Positions 42,912 to 52,149 of a stretch of DNA of 64,000 nucleotides are shown in pieces. Under the pieces are notes generated by a model. The model saw nothing but the letters and a program-made list of their open reading frames with translations, was not told the origin of the DNA and made no database searches. The DNA is taken from positions 2,356,001 through 2,420,000 of the forward strand of contig NZ_CP102512.1 of assembly GCF_024612015.1 (NCBI RefSeq). The letters are read 5' to 3'. How positions within the stretch are numbered: position 1 is the stretch's first letter; the number at the start of each line of letters is the position of its first letter. The position numbers were made by a program, and so were the translations under genes. The stretch is from Streptomyces sp. CA-210063. GTDB taxonomy: Bacteria > Actinomycetota > Actinomycetes > Streptomycetales > Streptomycetaceae.

Positions 42912-43985
42912 TCAGCCCACCCGGCAGGGCAGGGTCGTCGCGGGATCACCTCCCGATCCCTGCACCACATACCCGAACGTGGCGGTTCCGCCGGGATCCA
43001 ACGCCCCGTTCCAGTTGGCGTTGTGCACCATCACGTTCTGTCCGGTGTAGGTCGCGCTGCCGCTCCAGAGGCTGTCGACCTTCTGCCCGGCCGGCAGTGT
43101 CCAGTTGACCATCCAGCCCAGCATCGGCACGTCGCCGGTGTTGGTGACGACGACCTCGGACTGGTAGCCGCCGGTCCAGCTGCCCGTCGTACGACGGGTC
43201 GCGGCGCACTCGCCCGGTACCGGGTCGGAGGGGTTGCCGGGCTCCTTGATGCCGGTCACCTCTCCGTTGCCGCCGTCGAAGACGATGTCGGAGCAGGAGT
43301 AGAAGGTCTCCTGGCTGTCCGAGCGCTGCCAGACCATGTAGATGAGGTGGCGGCCCGACTTGTTGGCCGGAAGCTGCCCGGTCCAGGAGTAGTTGGCCTC
43401 GACCGTGCCCGGGCTGCCGTTCAGCGGCGGGTGGTCGACGCTCAGGAACGGCTGCTCCTCCATGTCGTTCCAGGTGAGCGTCTTCGTCGGGTCGAAGCCG
43501 TCCTTGGTGATGTAGACGTAGAACCAACCGGGGTGCGCCGCCCACGCGTTGTACGAGAAGTCGACGGTCGCGCCGGAGGTGAGGTGGGTCAACGGCCAGT
43601 CGGCGCTGGGGGTGTTGAACCCGGTGAAGTTGGTGTTGCCGCCGCTGCACAGCTGGCCGTCCGGGACGAAGCCGCGGGTGCGGCCCGCGCCGTCCGAGCG
43701 GAGCACCGAGAACCAGTTGTAGAACGGGGTCGTGCCGCTGACCTGCTGTGCGGAGCGACAGGCCGGGTTGACCGGTTTGATCTCGCCGGTGTCGGTCAGC
43801 CCGTCCTGCCAGCACAGGAAGGTGCGGCTACCGGGCTTCATCGGAGTGCCGTGCGCCTCCGCCTTGCCGCTGCCGGCCGTGACGACCAGGCCGAGCGCCG
43901 GGATCGTGGTCACGAGGGCGAGCAGGACGAGAAGGAGAGCTCGGTGGCGCCGGGGCAGCCTTGATCGTAGAGTTGTCACGTGCAT
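42912..43985 (-). CDS. secreted AA10 lytic polysaccharide monooxygenase with CBM2
   Basis: 357-residue copper enzyme that cleaves crystalline polysaccharide oxidatively. A long Sec signal ends KAEA, leaving His1 (HGTPMKPGSRTFLC) as the mature N-terminus, needed for the histidine brace; the second ligand is the His of NAWAAHPGWFYVYITKDGF. The catalytic domain runs to about residue 250 (VWQRSDSQETFYSCSDIVFDGG). A family 2 cellulose-binding module follows (WTGGYQSEVVVTNTG..., WNGALDPGGTATFGYVVQ). The layout resembles cellulose-active ScLPMO10B/C. ATG 43985 has GGAGTG upstream. A perfect CebR box 131 bases before the start ties it to cellulose use. Confidence 0.92.
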   Translation of the reverse strand: MHVTTLRSRLPRRHRALLLVLLALVTTIPALGLVVTAGSGKAEAHGTPMKPGSRTFLCWQDGLTDTGEIKPVNPACRSAQQVSGTTPFYNWFSVLRSDGAGRTRGFVPDGQLCSGGNTNFTGFNTPSADWPLTHLTSGATVDFSYNAWAAHPGWFYVYITKDGFDPTKTLTWNDMEEQPFLSVDHPPLNGSPGTVEANYSWTGQLPANKSGRHLIYMVWQRSDSQETFYSCSDIVFDGGNGEVTGIKEPGNPSDPVPGECAATRRTTGSWTGGYQSEVVVTNTGDVPMLGWMVNWTLPAGQKVDSLWSGSATYTGQNVMVHNANWNGALDPGGTATFGYVVQGSGGDPATTLPCRVG

Positions 43986-44115
43986 GACAAACACTCCTTG
44001 CGTGTACGGCTTGGAGGAACGTGCGCGTGTCCATGTGCGTGCGCAGGTGCATGTGTGCGGATGAGTGGTGCGGGGTGGGAGCGGTCCTGGCGGCGGGTTC
44101 CGGTCCGCCGCTTTA

Positions 44116-44129
44116 TGGGAGCGCTCCCA
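44116..44129. promoter_or_regulatory. CebR box upstream of LPMO
   Basis: TGGGAGCGCTCCCA, a perfect 14-bp palindrome identical to the consensus known for the LacI-family cellulose-utilisation repressor CebR of streptomycetes. It lies 131 bases upstream of the LPMO start. Derepression by cello-oligosaccharides is expected. Confidence 0.88.
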
Positions 44130-44210
44130 CCCCCACCTTCTTCGGAAGCTAGCGCGGAGCACCGCGCTTGTAAACGGCTGACGCGCACCCACACGAGTGC
44201 GCGCGCGTGG

Positions 44211-44666
44211 TCAGGGGTGTTCGGCGCGGCGGCGGATCGAGGTGAGCAGGCGGCGGGTGAGGAGCGCGTGGCTGCCTGTGCCGATGACGAGCAGCCGGTA
44301 CAGGGTGCCGAACGGGCCGGGGAAGACGGCACGGGACTCGGCCCGTAGGCGGACGCGGCCGGGGCCCGCGGGGTCGAGGCGGAAGGTGAACGCGTACGTC
44401 GAGAAGTGGTGCCTGCCCTGGAGGCTCAGCTCCTCGCCCGGGATCGCGGTCACCGCGCGGAAGCCGGGGAACGTCGAGCCCTCGGCCGGGGGCCGTGACC
44501 CGGACGCCGTACGGTCGGCGCAGCCCACGAGGCCCGCGTAACGGCTCGCCCGGGGGCTTGAGAAGGCCGAGTCCAGGGCTTCACCGAGGGCCTGCCAGAC
44601 GGCGTCGGGGGCGGCCGTGACGACGGTCGCGTGCTCGTCGACGTACGGCAGTGGGGCACGACGCAT
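44211..44666 (-). CDS. SRPBCC/polyketide-cyclase-like small protein
   Basis: 151-residue protein with the shape of the START/SRPBCC superfamily: an initial strand LPYVDEHATVVTAAPDAVWQAL, repeated amphipathic strands (HFSTYAFTFRLDPAGPGRVRLRAESRAVFPG) and a C-terminal long helix (GTLYRLLVIGTGSHALLTRRLLTSI). These proteins bind hydrophobic ligands; no catalytic residues can be assigned. ATG 44666 is chosen because GGAGG lies 6 bases upstream. It is 62 bases behind the HTH gene on the same strand and may share its transcript. Confidence 0.75.
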   Translation of the reverse strand: MRRAPLPYVDEHATVVTAAPDAVWQALGEALDSAFSSPRASRYAGLVGCADRTASGSRPPAEGSTFPGFRAVTAIPGEELSLQGRHHFSTYAFTFRLDPAGPGRVRLRAESRAVFPGPFGTLYRLLVIGTGSHALLTRRLLTSIRRRAEHP

Positions 44667-44728
44667 CGGGTCCTCCATGAGTGGGTGAGGCGGTTGTGGA
44701 GCAGCCGGCCGCCAGATGGGATCCACCG

Positions 44729-45514
44729 TCAGACGGGGCCCCCGTCGGGCAGTTGCTCGCGCATGGCTTCCGCGGTGTCGCCGACGTGTCGGAGCTGGCT
44801 CGCGGTGAGGCGGCGTACGTCCCAGATGAGTTCGGCGACGCCGGGGACGGCCGGGGTCGGCGATGTGGAGGTGGTGGGCGGGGAGACGCCGGTCAGTGCT
44901 TCCAGGTCGGCGGCCGGGACGTCGAGCAGCGCGGCGAAATCGGCCACGAGGTCGGGGGTCAGCGGCTTACGGCCGCGACCCACTCCGCCGTAGGTGGCGG
45001 CGGACCAGTATCGGCCGGTGAGCACCAGGAACGTGTGGGCGGTGGCCGTCCAGCCAAGGTTTCGGGTTCGGATCATGCGCATGAGGAGTGCGCCGGGGCC
45101 CGGAGGGTACTGCTGGTGCCGCGGTGTTTCGGGGACGGGCTGCGTGCGCTGCTTCTGGGGCAGGGACGCCACGAGTCGGCGAAGGGCGTTCCGTTGGTCC
45201 GGCGGGAGGGCGACGGCGTCTCGGACCAGGTAGGGCACGCGTGAGCCGGCCGTCGCGTCCAGCGGGGCGAGGTCGTCGGGGATGCCGACGCCCGCGATCG
45301 CGAAGAGGTCCGCCGTGTGGAGACCGAGTGCGGGCGCGAGCCGGCGCAGGAGAGACGGGCTCGGCGGGGCACCGGCGAGGGCGGCTCGCAGTTCGGACTC
45401 GGGGAGAGCGGGGGCCGGTGGGGACGCGGCCAGTCGGGACAAGGCCGTCGGGTCCAGGCCCCTGCGGTCCAGCAGTCGTTGCAGCAGCGGACCGAAGTCC
45501 TCTTCCCCCACCAT
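44729..45514 (-). CDS. XRE-like helix-turn-helix protein of unknown role
   Basis: 261-residue soluble protein. Residues 5-75 look like a diverged XRE-type fold (PLLQRLLDRRGLDPTALSRLA ... PSPSLLRRLAPALGLHTADLFAIAG). A second HTH-like stretch lies at about 150-210 (WTATAHTFLVLTGRYWSAATYG ... LTPDLVADFAALLDVPAADLEALTG). Similar two-part proteins are common but uncharacterised in streptomycetes. Start ATG 45514 is close to the MITE, which ends 10 bases upstream, so its promoter must lie in or beyond that element. Confidence 0.7.
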   Translation of the reverse strand: MVGEEDFGPLLQRLLDRRGLDPTALSRLAASPPAPALPESELRAALAGAPPSPSLLRRLAPALGLHTADLFAIAGVGIPDDLAPLDATAGSRVPYLVRDAVALPPDQRNALRRLVASLPQKQRTQPVPETPRHQQYPPGPGALLMRMIRTRNLGWTATAHTFLVLTGRYWSAATYGGVGRGRKPLTPDLVADFAALLDVPAADLEALTGVSPPTTSTSPTPAVPGVAELIWDVRRLTASQLRHVGDTAEAMREQLPDGGPV

Positions 45515-45523
45515 CCCGCAAGG

Positions 45524-45734
45524 CTAGTGCCGCGTCAGCCAAGGTTTGCCCGTCAAGGAGCGGCGTCCGGTGCGTGCTCTCGGCGTGCCGGCCGGAAGTC
45601 CTCGTCGATGGACCGGACGTACTTGGGCTTTCGGCCGGTGCGGCGGTGGGGGCCCCTCCCGTTCGAGCGAAGCCGAGAATGGGGGAGCGTGCCGGGCGTC
45701 GCGACGGGGCGAACCTTGGCTGACGCGGCACTAG
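45524..45734. mobile_element. 211-bp MITE with about 30-bp terminal inverted repeats
   Basis: The left end (45524-45554) starts CTAGTGCCGCGTCAGCCAAG and the right end (45703-45734) is its inverse, CTTGGCTGACGCGGCACTAG; beyond these 20 bases the arms still pair apart from two mismatches or gaps. CTAG at both ends is either part of the repeat or a 4-bp target duplication. No coding capacity. The middle holds a G-rich hairpin and the 28-base repeat also seen at 27600. Size, structure and position fit a non-autonomous element mobilised by an IS5-type transposase. Confidence 0.85.
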
Positions 45735-45768
45735 CCCGGTGTCGTGTCCCGTAGGCCTCCCCCGGCGG

Positions 45769-47382
45769 TCACACCGTGATCGACGGCACCGTGGGCATCG
45801 ACGGAACCGAAGGGGCCGAGACCGTGTCGATGGTCGGGAGTTCGGTGGTGCCGGTCGGGGGGAGTTCGATGGTGAACTCGGTGTGGCCCGGCTCGCTGGT
45901 GACGTCGAGACGGCCGCCGTGGGCGGAGACGATCGCGGCGGCGATGGCGAGGCCGAGGCCGGAGCCGCCCTTGTGGGGGTGGGCGCGGGCGCGGGAGGCG
46001 TCGGCGCGGGTGAAGCGTTCGAAGACGGAGGGGAGGAGGGCCTGCGGGATGCCGGGGCCGTCGTCGCGTACGCGGATCACACAGCGGTCGGCGGTGGCCT
46101 CGACGGACGCCGTGACCGTCGTGCCCACAGGCGTGTGCACCCGGGCGTTGGCCAACAAGTTGGCCAGCACCTGGTGCAGGCGGGCCTCGTCGCCGGTGAC
46201 CAGGGCCGGGGCGTCCAGGAGCAGGGCGAGCTGCCAGGTGTGGTCCTCGCCGGCCGCCCGCGCGTCCCACACCGCCTCGGCCACCAGGGCCGCGAGGTCC
46301 ACCTCGGCCGACTCCAGCGGGCGGCCCTCGTCCAGCCGCGCGAGCAACAGCAGGTCCTCCACCAGGCCCGTCATCCGGGCCGACTCGGCCGAGACGCGCC
46401 GCCATGCCAGCGTCGGCTCGATCCGGTCGGTGCCCCGGTTCATCAGTTCCGCGTAACCGGCGATGGAGGCCAGTGGCGTACGGAGTTCGTGGCTGGCGTC
46501 GGCGAGGAAGCGGCGCATGCGTTCCTCGCTGCGCTGCCGCTGGGCGAGGGAGGCCTCGACGTGGTCGATCATGCGGTTGAGGGCGGCGCCGACCTGGCCG
46601 GCCTCGCTGCCGGGGTCCGTGTCACGGTCGGGCACCCGGGTCAGGCCGGTGACCTCGCCCCGGTCCAGCGGGGAGCGGGAGACCTCGACGGCCGTCGCGG
46701 CGACCCGGCCGAGGGGGCGCAGCTGACGTCGGATCACGACCGCGCAGACGCAGGCCGCCACGGTGAGGCCGGCGGCGGCGACCACCGCCTCGACCAGTAC
46801 CAGAGCGCCGATCATGTCCTGTACGTCGTCCATCGGCAGGCCGGTCAGGACGTACAGCCCGTCGTCGCCGAGGGCAGTGATCCGGTAGGTGCCGAGGCCG
46901 GGCACGCTTCGGGTGTGCGTCGAACCGTCGGCCGCGATGCCGTCGAGGGCGGCCCGTTGCTCGGCGCTGAGGGTCTCCGGGTCGCCGCTCGCCCCGATGA
47001 CCTCGGCGGAGGTGATGTTCCCGTCGCCGTCGAGGCGTGCGGCGAGGGTGCCGACTGCCTGGCCCTGCTCCCTGAGGAACGTCAGATCGGTGTGGTCGCG
47101 CGGGCCGACGCTCACCCCGCCCAGACTGCGTTCGGCGGCGTTGGTGACGCGCTCGTCGAGGGCGCCGAGCAGCGAGGCGCGCTGCGCGACGACCGTGGCC
47201 AGCGTCATCGCGGCGCACACCGCGACCAGCGTGGCGGAGATGAAGAAGAGCAGGCGTGTGCGCAGTGACCTGCTCCTGAGCGGACCGTTCGTCTTCGGTC
47301 CTGCCCTGCCCGGGCCGTTCTTCTTCCGTCCAGCCCCGCGCGGACCGTTCATCTTGCGTCCTGCCTCGCCCGGACCGTTCAT
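45769..47382 (-). CDS. two-component sensor histidine kinase
   Basis: 537-residue membrane kinase of the OmpR-partner class. It has a four-fold 10-residue basic repeat at the N-terminus (KMNGPGEAGR-like), span 1 at about 40-62 (LLFFISATLVAVCAAMTLATV), a sensor loop of about 110 residues, span 2 at about 168-190, then HAMP. The HisKA motif is FLADASHELRTPLASIAGYAEL with the phospho-accepting His; HATPase_c has NLLANARVHTP (N box), RDDGPGIP (G1) and GGSGLGLAIA (G2). ATG 47382 overlaps the regulator stop (ATGA). A second Shine-Dalgarno-ATG at 47352 could give a 527-residue form. Confidence 0.93.
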   Translation of the reverse strand: MNGPGEAGRKMNGPRGAGRKKNGPGRAGPKTNGPLRSRSLRTRLLFFISATLVAVCAAMTLATVVAQRASLLGALDERVTNAAERSLGGVSVGPRDHTDLTFLREQGQAVGTLAARLDGDGNITSAEVIGASGDPETLSAEQRAALDGIAADGSTHTRSVPGLGTYRITALGDDGLYVLTGLPMDDVQDMIGALVLVEAVVAAAGLTVAACVCAVVIRRQLRPLGRVAATAVEVSRSPLDRGEVTGLTRVPDRDTDPGSEAGQVGAALNRMIDHVEASLAQRQRSEERMRRFLADASHELRTPLASIAGYAELMNRGTDRIEPTLAWRRVSAESARMTGLVEDLLLLARLDEGRPLESAEVDLAALVAEAVWDARAAGEDHTWQLALLLDAPALVTGDEARLHQVLANLLANARVHTPVGTTVTASVEATADRCVIRVRDDGPGIPQALLPSVFERFTRADASRARAHPHKGGSGLGLAIAAAIVSAHGGRLDVTSEPGHTEFTIELPPTGTTELPTIDTVSAPSVPSMPTVPSITV

Positions 47383-47400
47383 CTTGCGTCCTCCCCCGCC
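47281..47400. repeat. four tandem 30-bp repeats over the regulator/kinase junction
   Basis: Units at 47281, 47311, 47341 and 47371, each beginning CGG(A/G)CCGTTC on the plus strand. The unit at 47371 contains the regulator stop, the Shine-Dalgarno and the kinase ATG. The unit at 47341 keeps the Shine-Dalgarno (AGGACGCAAG) and ATG. The other two have lost the ATG. In the protein they give 10-residue repeats. Confidence 0.85.
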
Positions 47401-48107
47401 CGGATCACGTATCCGAGTCCCCGCAACGTGTGGATCATCGGTGCCCTGCCCTTGTCGATCTTGCGGCGGAGGCCGGAGATGTAGACCTCCACCAGGTTGC
47501 CGCCGCCGTCGAAGGAACTGCTCCACACGTGGTCCAGGATCTGGGCCTTGCTCAGCACCTGGCGCGGATGGCTGAGCAACAGGCCCAGCAGCTCGAACTC
47601 CTTGGCGGTCAGCCGGATCGGCGTACCGTCGCGGTGCACCTCGCGGGTCTCCTCGTTGAAGACGAGGTCGCCGAGCACGAGGGCGCCGTCGTCCGACGAT
47701 CTGCTCTCCTCGACGCCGGACCGGCGCAGCAGGCCGCGCAGCCGCAGGACGACCTCCTCAAGGGAGAACGGCTTGGTCACATAGTCGTCCGCGCCCGCCG
47801 AGAGTCCGTCGATACGGTGCTCCAGGCCGTCCCGGGCGGTGAGCATGAGCACGGGCAGCTTCGGGTTCTCGTAGCGCAGTCGCCGTAGCACCTGGAGGCC
47901 GTCGAGGTCGGGCAGCATCCCGTCGAGGACGACGGCGTGCGGGGCGCAGCCGCGCGCGGCCCGCAGCGCGCTGTACCCGTCGGCCGCCGGATAGGGGCGC
48001 CAGCCCGCCTCCGTGACGGCCACGGACAGCAGTTCGGTGAGCCCGGGTTCGTCATCGACGATGAGGACACGAACTCGGCCGTTTCGGGTCGCGGAGATGC
48101 CAGCCAT
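47379..48107 (-). CDS. two-component response regulator, OmpR/PhoB family
   Basis: 242-residue regulator. The receiver has VLIVDDEPGL (acidic pair), the phospho-accepting Asp in VVLDGMLPDLDG, LMLTARDG (Thr) and DDYVTKPFSLEEV (Lys). The winged-helix output domain includes LTAKEFELLGLLLSHPRQVLSKAQILDHVW and NLVEVYISGLRRKIDKG. ATG 48107 fits the family; the frame is open further upstream, but without a start signal. It is co-transcribed with the kinase. Its target may be the divergent protease, as kinase-regulator pairs next to large secreted proteases often show. Confidence 0.94.
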   Translation of the reverse strand: MAGISATRNGRVRVLIVDDEPGLTELLSVAVTEAGWRPYPAADGYSALRAARGCAPHAVVLDGMLPDLDGLQVLRRLRYENPKLPVLMLTARDGLEHRIDGLSAGADDYVTKPFSLEEVVLRLRGLLRRSGVEESRSSDDGALVLGDLVFNEETREVHRDGTPIRLTAKEFELLGLLLSHPRQVLSKAQILDHVWSSSFDGGGNLVEVYISGLRRKIDKGRAPMIHTLRGLGYVIRAGEDAR

Positions 48108-48367
48108 GTCCTGATCCTGTCCCGGTTGGCTGGGGGAACCCTGTGTTCCGGCTGAGCCGGAGCCGTGCGACCTGGTCGGCGGGCGCGGACGGCGCTCCGT
48201 AGGGGGACGTACGGAAGCCGCCAACTACCTTGACCGAAGAGGGCGTTGGCACGGACCGGCCACAGGAACCCCTTGAGTCTCTCTCGGCGTGCCGCCCACT
48301 CTGATCACTGGCTTCCGCCCACCAGGTCGGAAGCGTTCGTCAGCGTTCAGGGGAGGACGCAACACCC

Positions 48368-51300
48368 ATGCGAAGACTCCACACCCTCGGGGCCGTGGCA
48401 GGAGCGGCCGGTCTGCTCGCGGCGGCGATCACGCCCGCGGCGGCCGGCCCCGGCCCCGGCCCCGGCACCAGCACCAGCACCAGCACCAGCACCAGCACCA
48501 GCACCAGCACCAGCACCAGCACCAGCACCAGGAACACCGACACCGCGACCCCGGTCACCACGCAGACCGTCACCCTCATCACCGGCGACACCGTCTCGCT
48601 CACCGCCGGGCCGGACGGCAAGTACGCCGTCGATGTGCGGCGCGGTGCGGGCCGCGAGGCCGCCACGTTCCTGTCGAGCGAACGTGACGGCGAGGTCAGT
48701 GTCCTGCCGGCGGACGCCATCCCGCTGGTCCAGGCGGGCCGCCTCGACCCGGCCCTCTTCAACGTCACCCGGCTGGTGGAGCAGGGTTACACCGATGCCA
48801 GGACCCGCACCACGCCCGTGATCGCGACCTACGCGAAGGGCGGTGCGACCCCCGACGGCGCCCGCCGCACGCTCGCGTTGCCCGGGATCGACGGCGCGGC
48901 GCTGAGTGCCGAGAAGTCGACCGCGTTCTGGGCGGACATCGCGCCCGCGCTCGGCACCGAACCCGCGACGAAGGCCGCGCGGCAACTCGGCGGGGGCATC
49001 GACAAGATCTGGCTGGACGCCAAGGTGAAGGTGTCGCTGGAGACGAGCGTCCCGCAGATCGGCGCGCCCGAGGTGTGGCAGTCGGGCTACGACGGCAAGG
49101 GCGTCGAGGTCGCGGTCCTGGACACGGGCGTGGACACCGGACACCCGGATCTCGCCGGCAAGGTCGCCGAGTCCCAGAGCTTCGTGCCGGACCAGGCGGT
49201 ACGGGACGGTCACGGACACGGCACCCATGTGGCGTCCACGATCGTCGGCTCCGGCGCGGCCTCGGACGGCAGGCGCAAGGGCGTGGCACCGGGCGCGGAA
49301 CTGCTGGTCGGCAAGGTGCTGAACGACGCGGGCCAGGGCCAGACGTCCTGGATCATCGCGGGCATGGAGTGGGCGGCTCGCTCCGGCGCGAAGATCGTCT
49401 CGATGTCGCTGGGCGGCACGGCGTACGGCCCCTCCGACGTGCTCAGTGAGACCGTCGACGAGCTGTCCGCGTCCACCGGCAGCCTCTTCGTCATCGCGTC
49501 GGGCAACGCGGGCCCGGGCGAGCAGACCGTGGGCACCCCGGGCATCGCCGACTCGGCGCTGACCGTGGGCGCGGTCGACAAGTCGGACCGGCTGGCGTCG
49601 TTCTCCAGCCGAGGCCCGCGCCCCGGTGACTTCGCGGTCAAGCCGGAGATCACCGCACCGGGCGTGGGCATCACCGCGGCGCGTGCCGCCGGCACCACCA
49701 TGGGGACGCCGGTCGACGACAACTACACGACGGCGAACGGTACGTCGATGGCGACCCCGCATGTCGCGGGCGCGGCGGCGCTGGTCGCGCAGGCGCATCC
49801 GGACTGGACCGGTCAGCAGATCAAGGAAGCGCTGGCCAGCACGGCGAAGACGAATGCCGACAACTCGGTGTTCGAGCAGGGCGACGGGCGGGTCGACGCC
49901 GTGCGGGCCGTCGAGCAGAGCGTCTTCGCGACGCCGACGCTGAGCTTCGGCAAGTTCGAGGACGGCGACACCGAGGTCGCCACCAAGGACATCACGTACA
50001 CCAACACCACCGACAAAGCGGTGGAATTGAAGATCTCGTCGTCGCTCGCCGACGTCACGTTGGGCAACGACACGCTGACCGTGCCCGCGCGGGGCACCGC
50101 CACGGTCCCGGTCGGCGTCGACCCCGCGAAGGAGGCGGAGGGCCGGTACGCGGGTCACATCACCGCGACCGCCGACGGCATCCGGGTCACCACGGGCGTC
50201 GGCTTCGAGAAGGCGCCGAAGACGTACGACCTCAAGGTCTCGCTCCTGGGCCGCGACGGCAAGCCGCCCACCGGCGGGTCGATCTACACGCTCATGGAGC
50301 TGAACGGCGCCTACCCCGACGAGTACGGCTTCCTCGGCTCCGGCTGGACCTGGCAGGTTCCCGCCGGCACCTACTCCATCTCGACCTGGATCCCGGACCG
50401 CGACGCGGGCGGGGTGACCGTCGGTACCTCCGTGGTCGTCAACCCCGAGATCAAGGTGAACGGGGACACCGAGGTCGTCCTGGACGCCCGCAAGGCGGTG
50501 GAGATCAAGCCGAAGACGAAGCAGGACTCGGAGTTCCAGGGCTTCAGCACCAATGTGCACCGCGAGGGGCCGGGCAGCGGCTGGGGGCTCACCTACAGCC
50601 AGGGCTTCTGGACCGACCACGTCTATGTGACGCCGACCGAGCAGGTCACCGAGGGAACCCTGGAGTTCTCCGCCAAGTTCCGGCTGTACGCGAAGGAGTT
50701 GACGGCGAGCGTCACCAGCCCGGAGAAGTCCGAACTGTCCTCGCTCTACTACTCCCAGACGTACGAGGACTTCCCGTTGAAGATCAGCGGTGACCACACG
50801 GTGCGGGCGGTGGACGCGGGCGGCGGTACCGAGGCCGACTTCGCGGGGCTCGACGTCAAGGGCAAGGTGGCGGTGGTCGCGCTCGGCGCCACGGAGCGGG
50901 CACAGAGCGCTCTGGACAACGCGACCAAGGCCGGCGCGGGTTACCTCATCGCATACCGCAAGACCCCCGGTTTCTGGATCGAGGCCGTGGACCGGGCGAC
51001 CACGGTCCCGCTGATGATCGCCACCGGTGAGGAGGGCGCCAAGCTCACCGGCCTGCTGAAGACCGGCAAGAAGGTCACGCTGAAGCTGAGCGGCACGCCG
51101 GCCAGTCCGTATGCCTACAACCTGCTCGCCGCGCAGAGCGGCGCCATCTCCGCGAACCAGACGTACCGCTTGGACGGTTCCAACACGGTGAAGCGGAAGG
51201 CCCGTTACCACGGAGCCACGGCCGGCGAGATCGGCGCGGACACCCTGTACACCTTCCGCCCCTGGCAGCTCTTCGGAGTCGAGAACAGCGACTACATGCA

Positions 51301-52096
51301 GCTGGGCACGGAACGCGACGAGTACTACTACGTCGATCCCGACACCCGTACCTGGCACGTCGTCTATCCGAACTGGAACACGCTCAGGGGCCAGTGGAGC
51401 CCGCTGCGGACCTTCAGCGAGCCGGGCACAGAGCCCGCCGAGAACTGGCTGCGCCAGGTCGTCCGCCCGGGAACCAGCGAGGAGTACGGTCTCTCCGAAC
51501 GCACCGGTGACAAACTCACCATGTCCGTCGCTGAGTTGAGCGACTCCACGCCGGGTCACTACGGATACGTCGACGGCACCGACACCACCGCGCAGGGCAA
51601 GCTCTACGCGGACGGAGAGCCCGTCGGTGACTCGACGTCCAGCGGATACGGCATCTTCGACGTGGCCGCGGACAAGGCCTCGTACCGCTTCGAACTGGAC
51701 GTGCAGCGCCGGGCGGCCTGGGCCAAGTACTCCACGAGCACGCACACCGAGTGGACCTTCGCGTCGGCGCACACCGACACCACGACGGCGCTGCCGCTGC
51801 TCACCGTCGGCATCGCCCCGAAGGGCCTCGACCTCCTCAACCGGGCCAGAAGTGGCCGGGAGCTGGAGATCGGGCTGCCGGTCGCGAACCAGCTGGGGAG
51901 CGTGAAGGCGAGCAGCCTGAAGGCCTGGGTCTCCTACGACGACGGCACGTCCTGGAAGGAAGTGAGGGTCAAGAACGGCGAGGCGCGGTTCAAGCCGGCG
52001 AAGGGCGCAGAGTCGGTGTCGCTGCGGGTCCGGGCCGCCGACCGCGACGGCAACGGGATCGACCAGACCGTGCTGCGGGCGTTCGGCCTGAAGTAG
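48368..52096 (+). CDS. large secreted S8 subtilisin-like protease
   Basis: 1242-residue extracellular serine protease. A Sec signal ends near TPAAAG, followed by GPGPGPG and an unbroken (Thr-Ser)10 tract encoded by a hexanucleotide repeat. A propeptide follows to about residue 215. The catalytic triad is Asp in [17 protein letters not shown], His in [14 protein letters not shown] and Ser in [17 protein letters not shown]. The 650-residue remainder has beta-rich domains, including a possible protease-associated insert ([20 protein letters not shown]) and a C-terminal beta-sandwich. Streptomycetes secrete many such 1100-1250-residue peptidases. The start at ATG 48368 has GGAGG upstream. Confidence 0.94.
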   Translation: MRRLHTLGAVAGAAGLLAAAITPAAAGPGPGPGTSTSTSTSTSTSTSTSTSTSTRNTDTATPVTTQTVTLITGDTVSLTAGPDGKYAVDVRRGAGREAATFLSSERDGEVSVLPADAIPLVQAGRLDPALFNVTRLVEQGYTDARTRTTPVIATYAKGGATPDGARRTLALPGIDGAALSAEKSTAFWADIAPALGTEPATKAARQLGGGIDKIWLDAKVKVSLETSVPQIGAPEVWQSGYDGKGVEVAVLDTGVDTGHPDLAGKVAESQSFVPDQAVRDGHGHGTHVASTIVGSGAASDGRRKGVAPGAELLVGKVLNDAGQGQTSWIIAGMEWAARSGAKIVSMSLGGTAYGPSDVLSETVDELSASTGSLFVIASGNAGPGEQTVGTPGIADSALTVGAVDKSDRLASFSSRGPRPGDFAVKPEITAPGVGITAARAAGTTMGTPVDDNYTTANGTSMATPHVAGAAALVAQAHPDWTGQQIKEALASTAKTNADNSVFEQGDGRVDAVRAVEQSVFATPTLSFGKFEDGDTEVATKDITYTNTTDKAVELKISSSLADVTLGNDTLTVPARGTATVPVGVDPAKEAEGRYAGHITATADGIRVTTGVGFEKAPKTYDLKVSLLGRDGKPPTGGSIYTLMELNGAYPDEYGFLGSGWTWQVPAGTYSISTWIPDRDAGGVTVGTSVVVNPEIKVNGDTEVVLDARKAVEIKPKTKQDSEFQGFSTNVHREGPGSGWGLTYSQGFWTDHVYVTPTEQVTEGTLEFSAKFRLYAKELTASVTSPEKSELSSLYYSQTYEDFPLKISGDHTVRAVDAGGGTEADFAGLDVKGKVAVVALGATERAQSALDNATKAGAGYLIAYRKTPGFWIEAVDRATTVPLMIATGEEGAKLTGLLKTGKKVTLKLSGTPASPYAYNLLAAQSGAISANQTYRLDGSNTVKRKARYHGATAGEIGADTLYTFRPWQLFGVENSDYMQLGTERDEYYYVDPDTRTWHVVYPNWNTLRGQWSPLRTFSEPGTEPAENWLRQVVRPGTSEEYGLSERTGDKLTMSVAELSDSTPGHYGYVDGTDTTAQGKLYADGEPVGDSTSSGYGIFDVAADKASYRFELDVQRRAAWAKYSTSTHTEWTFASAHTDTTTALPLLTVGIAPKGLDLLNRARSGRELEIGLPVANQLGSVKASSLKAWVSYDDGTSWKEVRVKNGEARFKPAKGAESVSLRVRAADRDGNGIDQTVLRAFGLK
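48467..48529 (+). repeat. hexanucleotide microsatellite (ACCAGC)10.5 in the protease gene
   Basis: 63 bases of perfect 6-bp repeat encoding Thr-Ser. Because the unit is two codons, slippage changes only linker length between signal peptide and propeptide. Confidence 0.95.
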
Positions 52097-52149
52097 GCGA
52101 CCCGCCACTGCTCCTCAGCCTTAACAAAGATCGTCTAGCGTGCCGGGAC

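Noticed and set aside
47281..47400. Short CRISPR or iteron array
   Set aside because: The 30-bp units are directly adjacent without spacers and are in frame with the kinase gene.
48467..48529. CRISPR-like tandem array
   Set aside because: Direct 6-bp repeats without spacers inside a coding region; it is a microsatellite. No CRISPR array was seen anywhere in the window.
48347..52108. 1253-codon open frame antisense to the S8 protease
   Set aside because: Shadow of the protease; its Gly-Ala repeats are only the complement of the Thr-Ser microsatellite.
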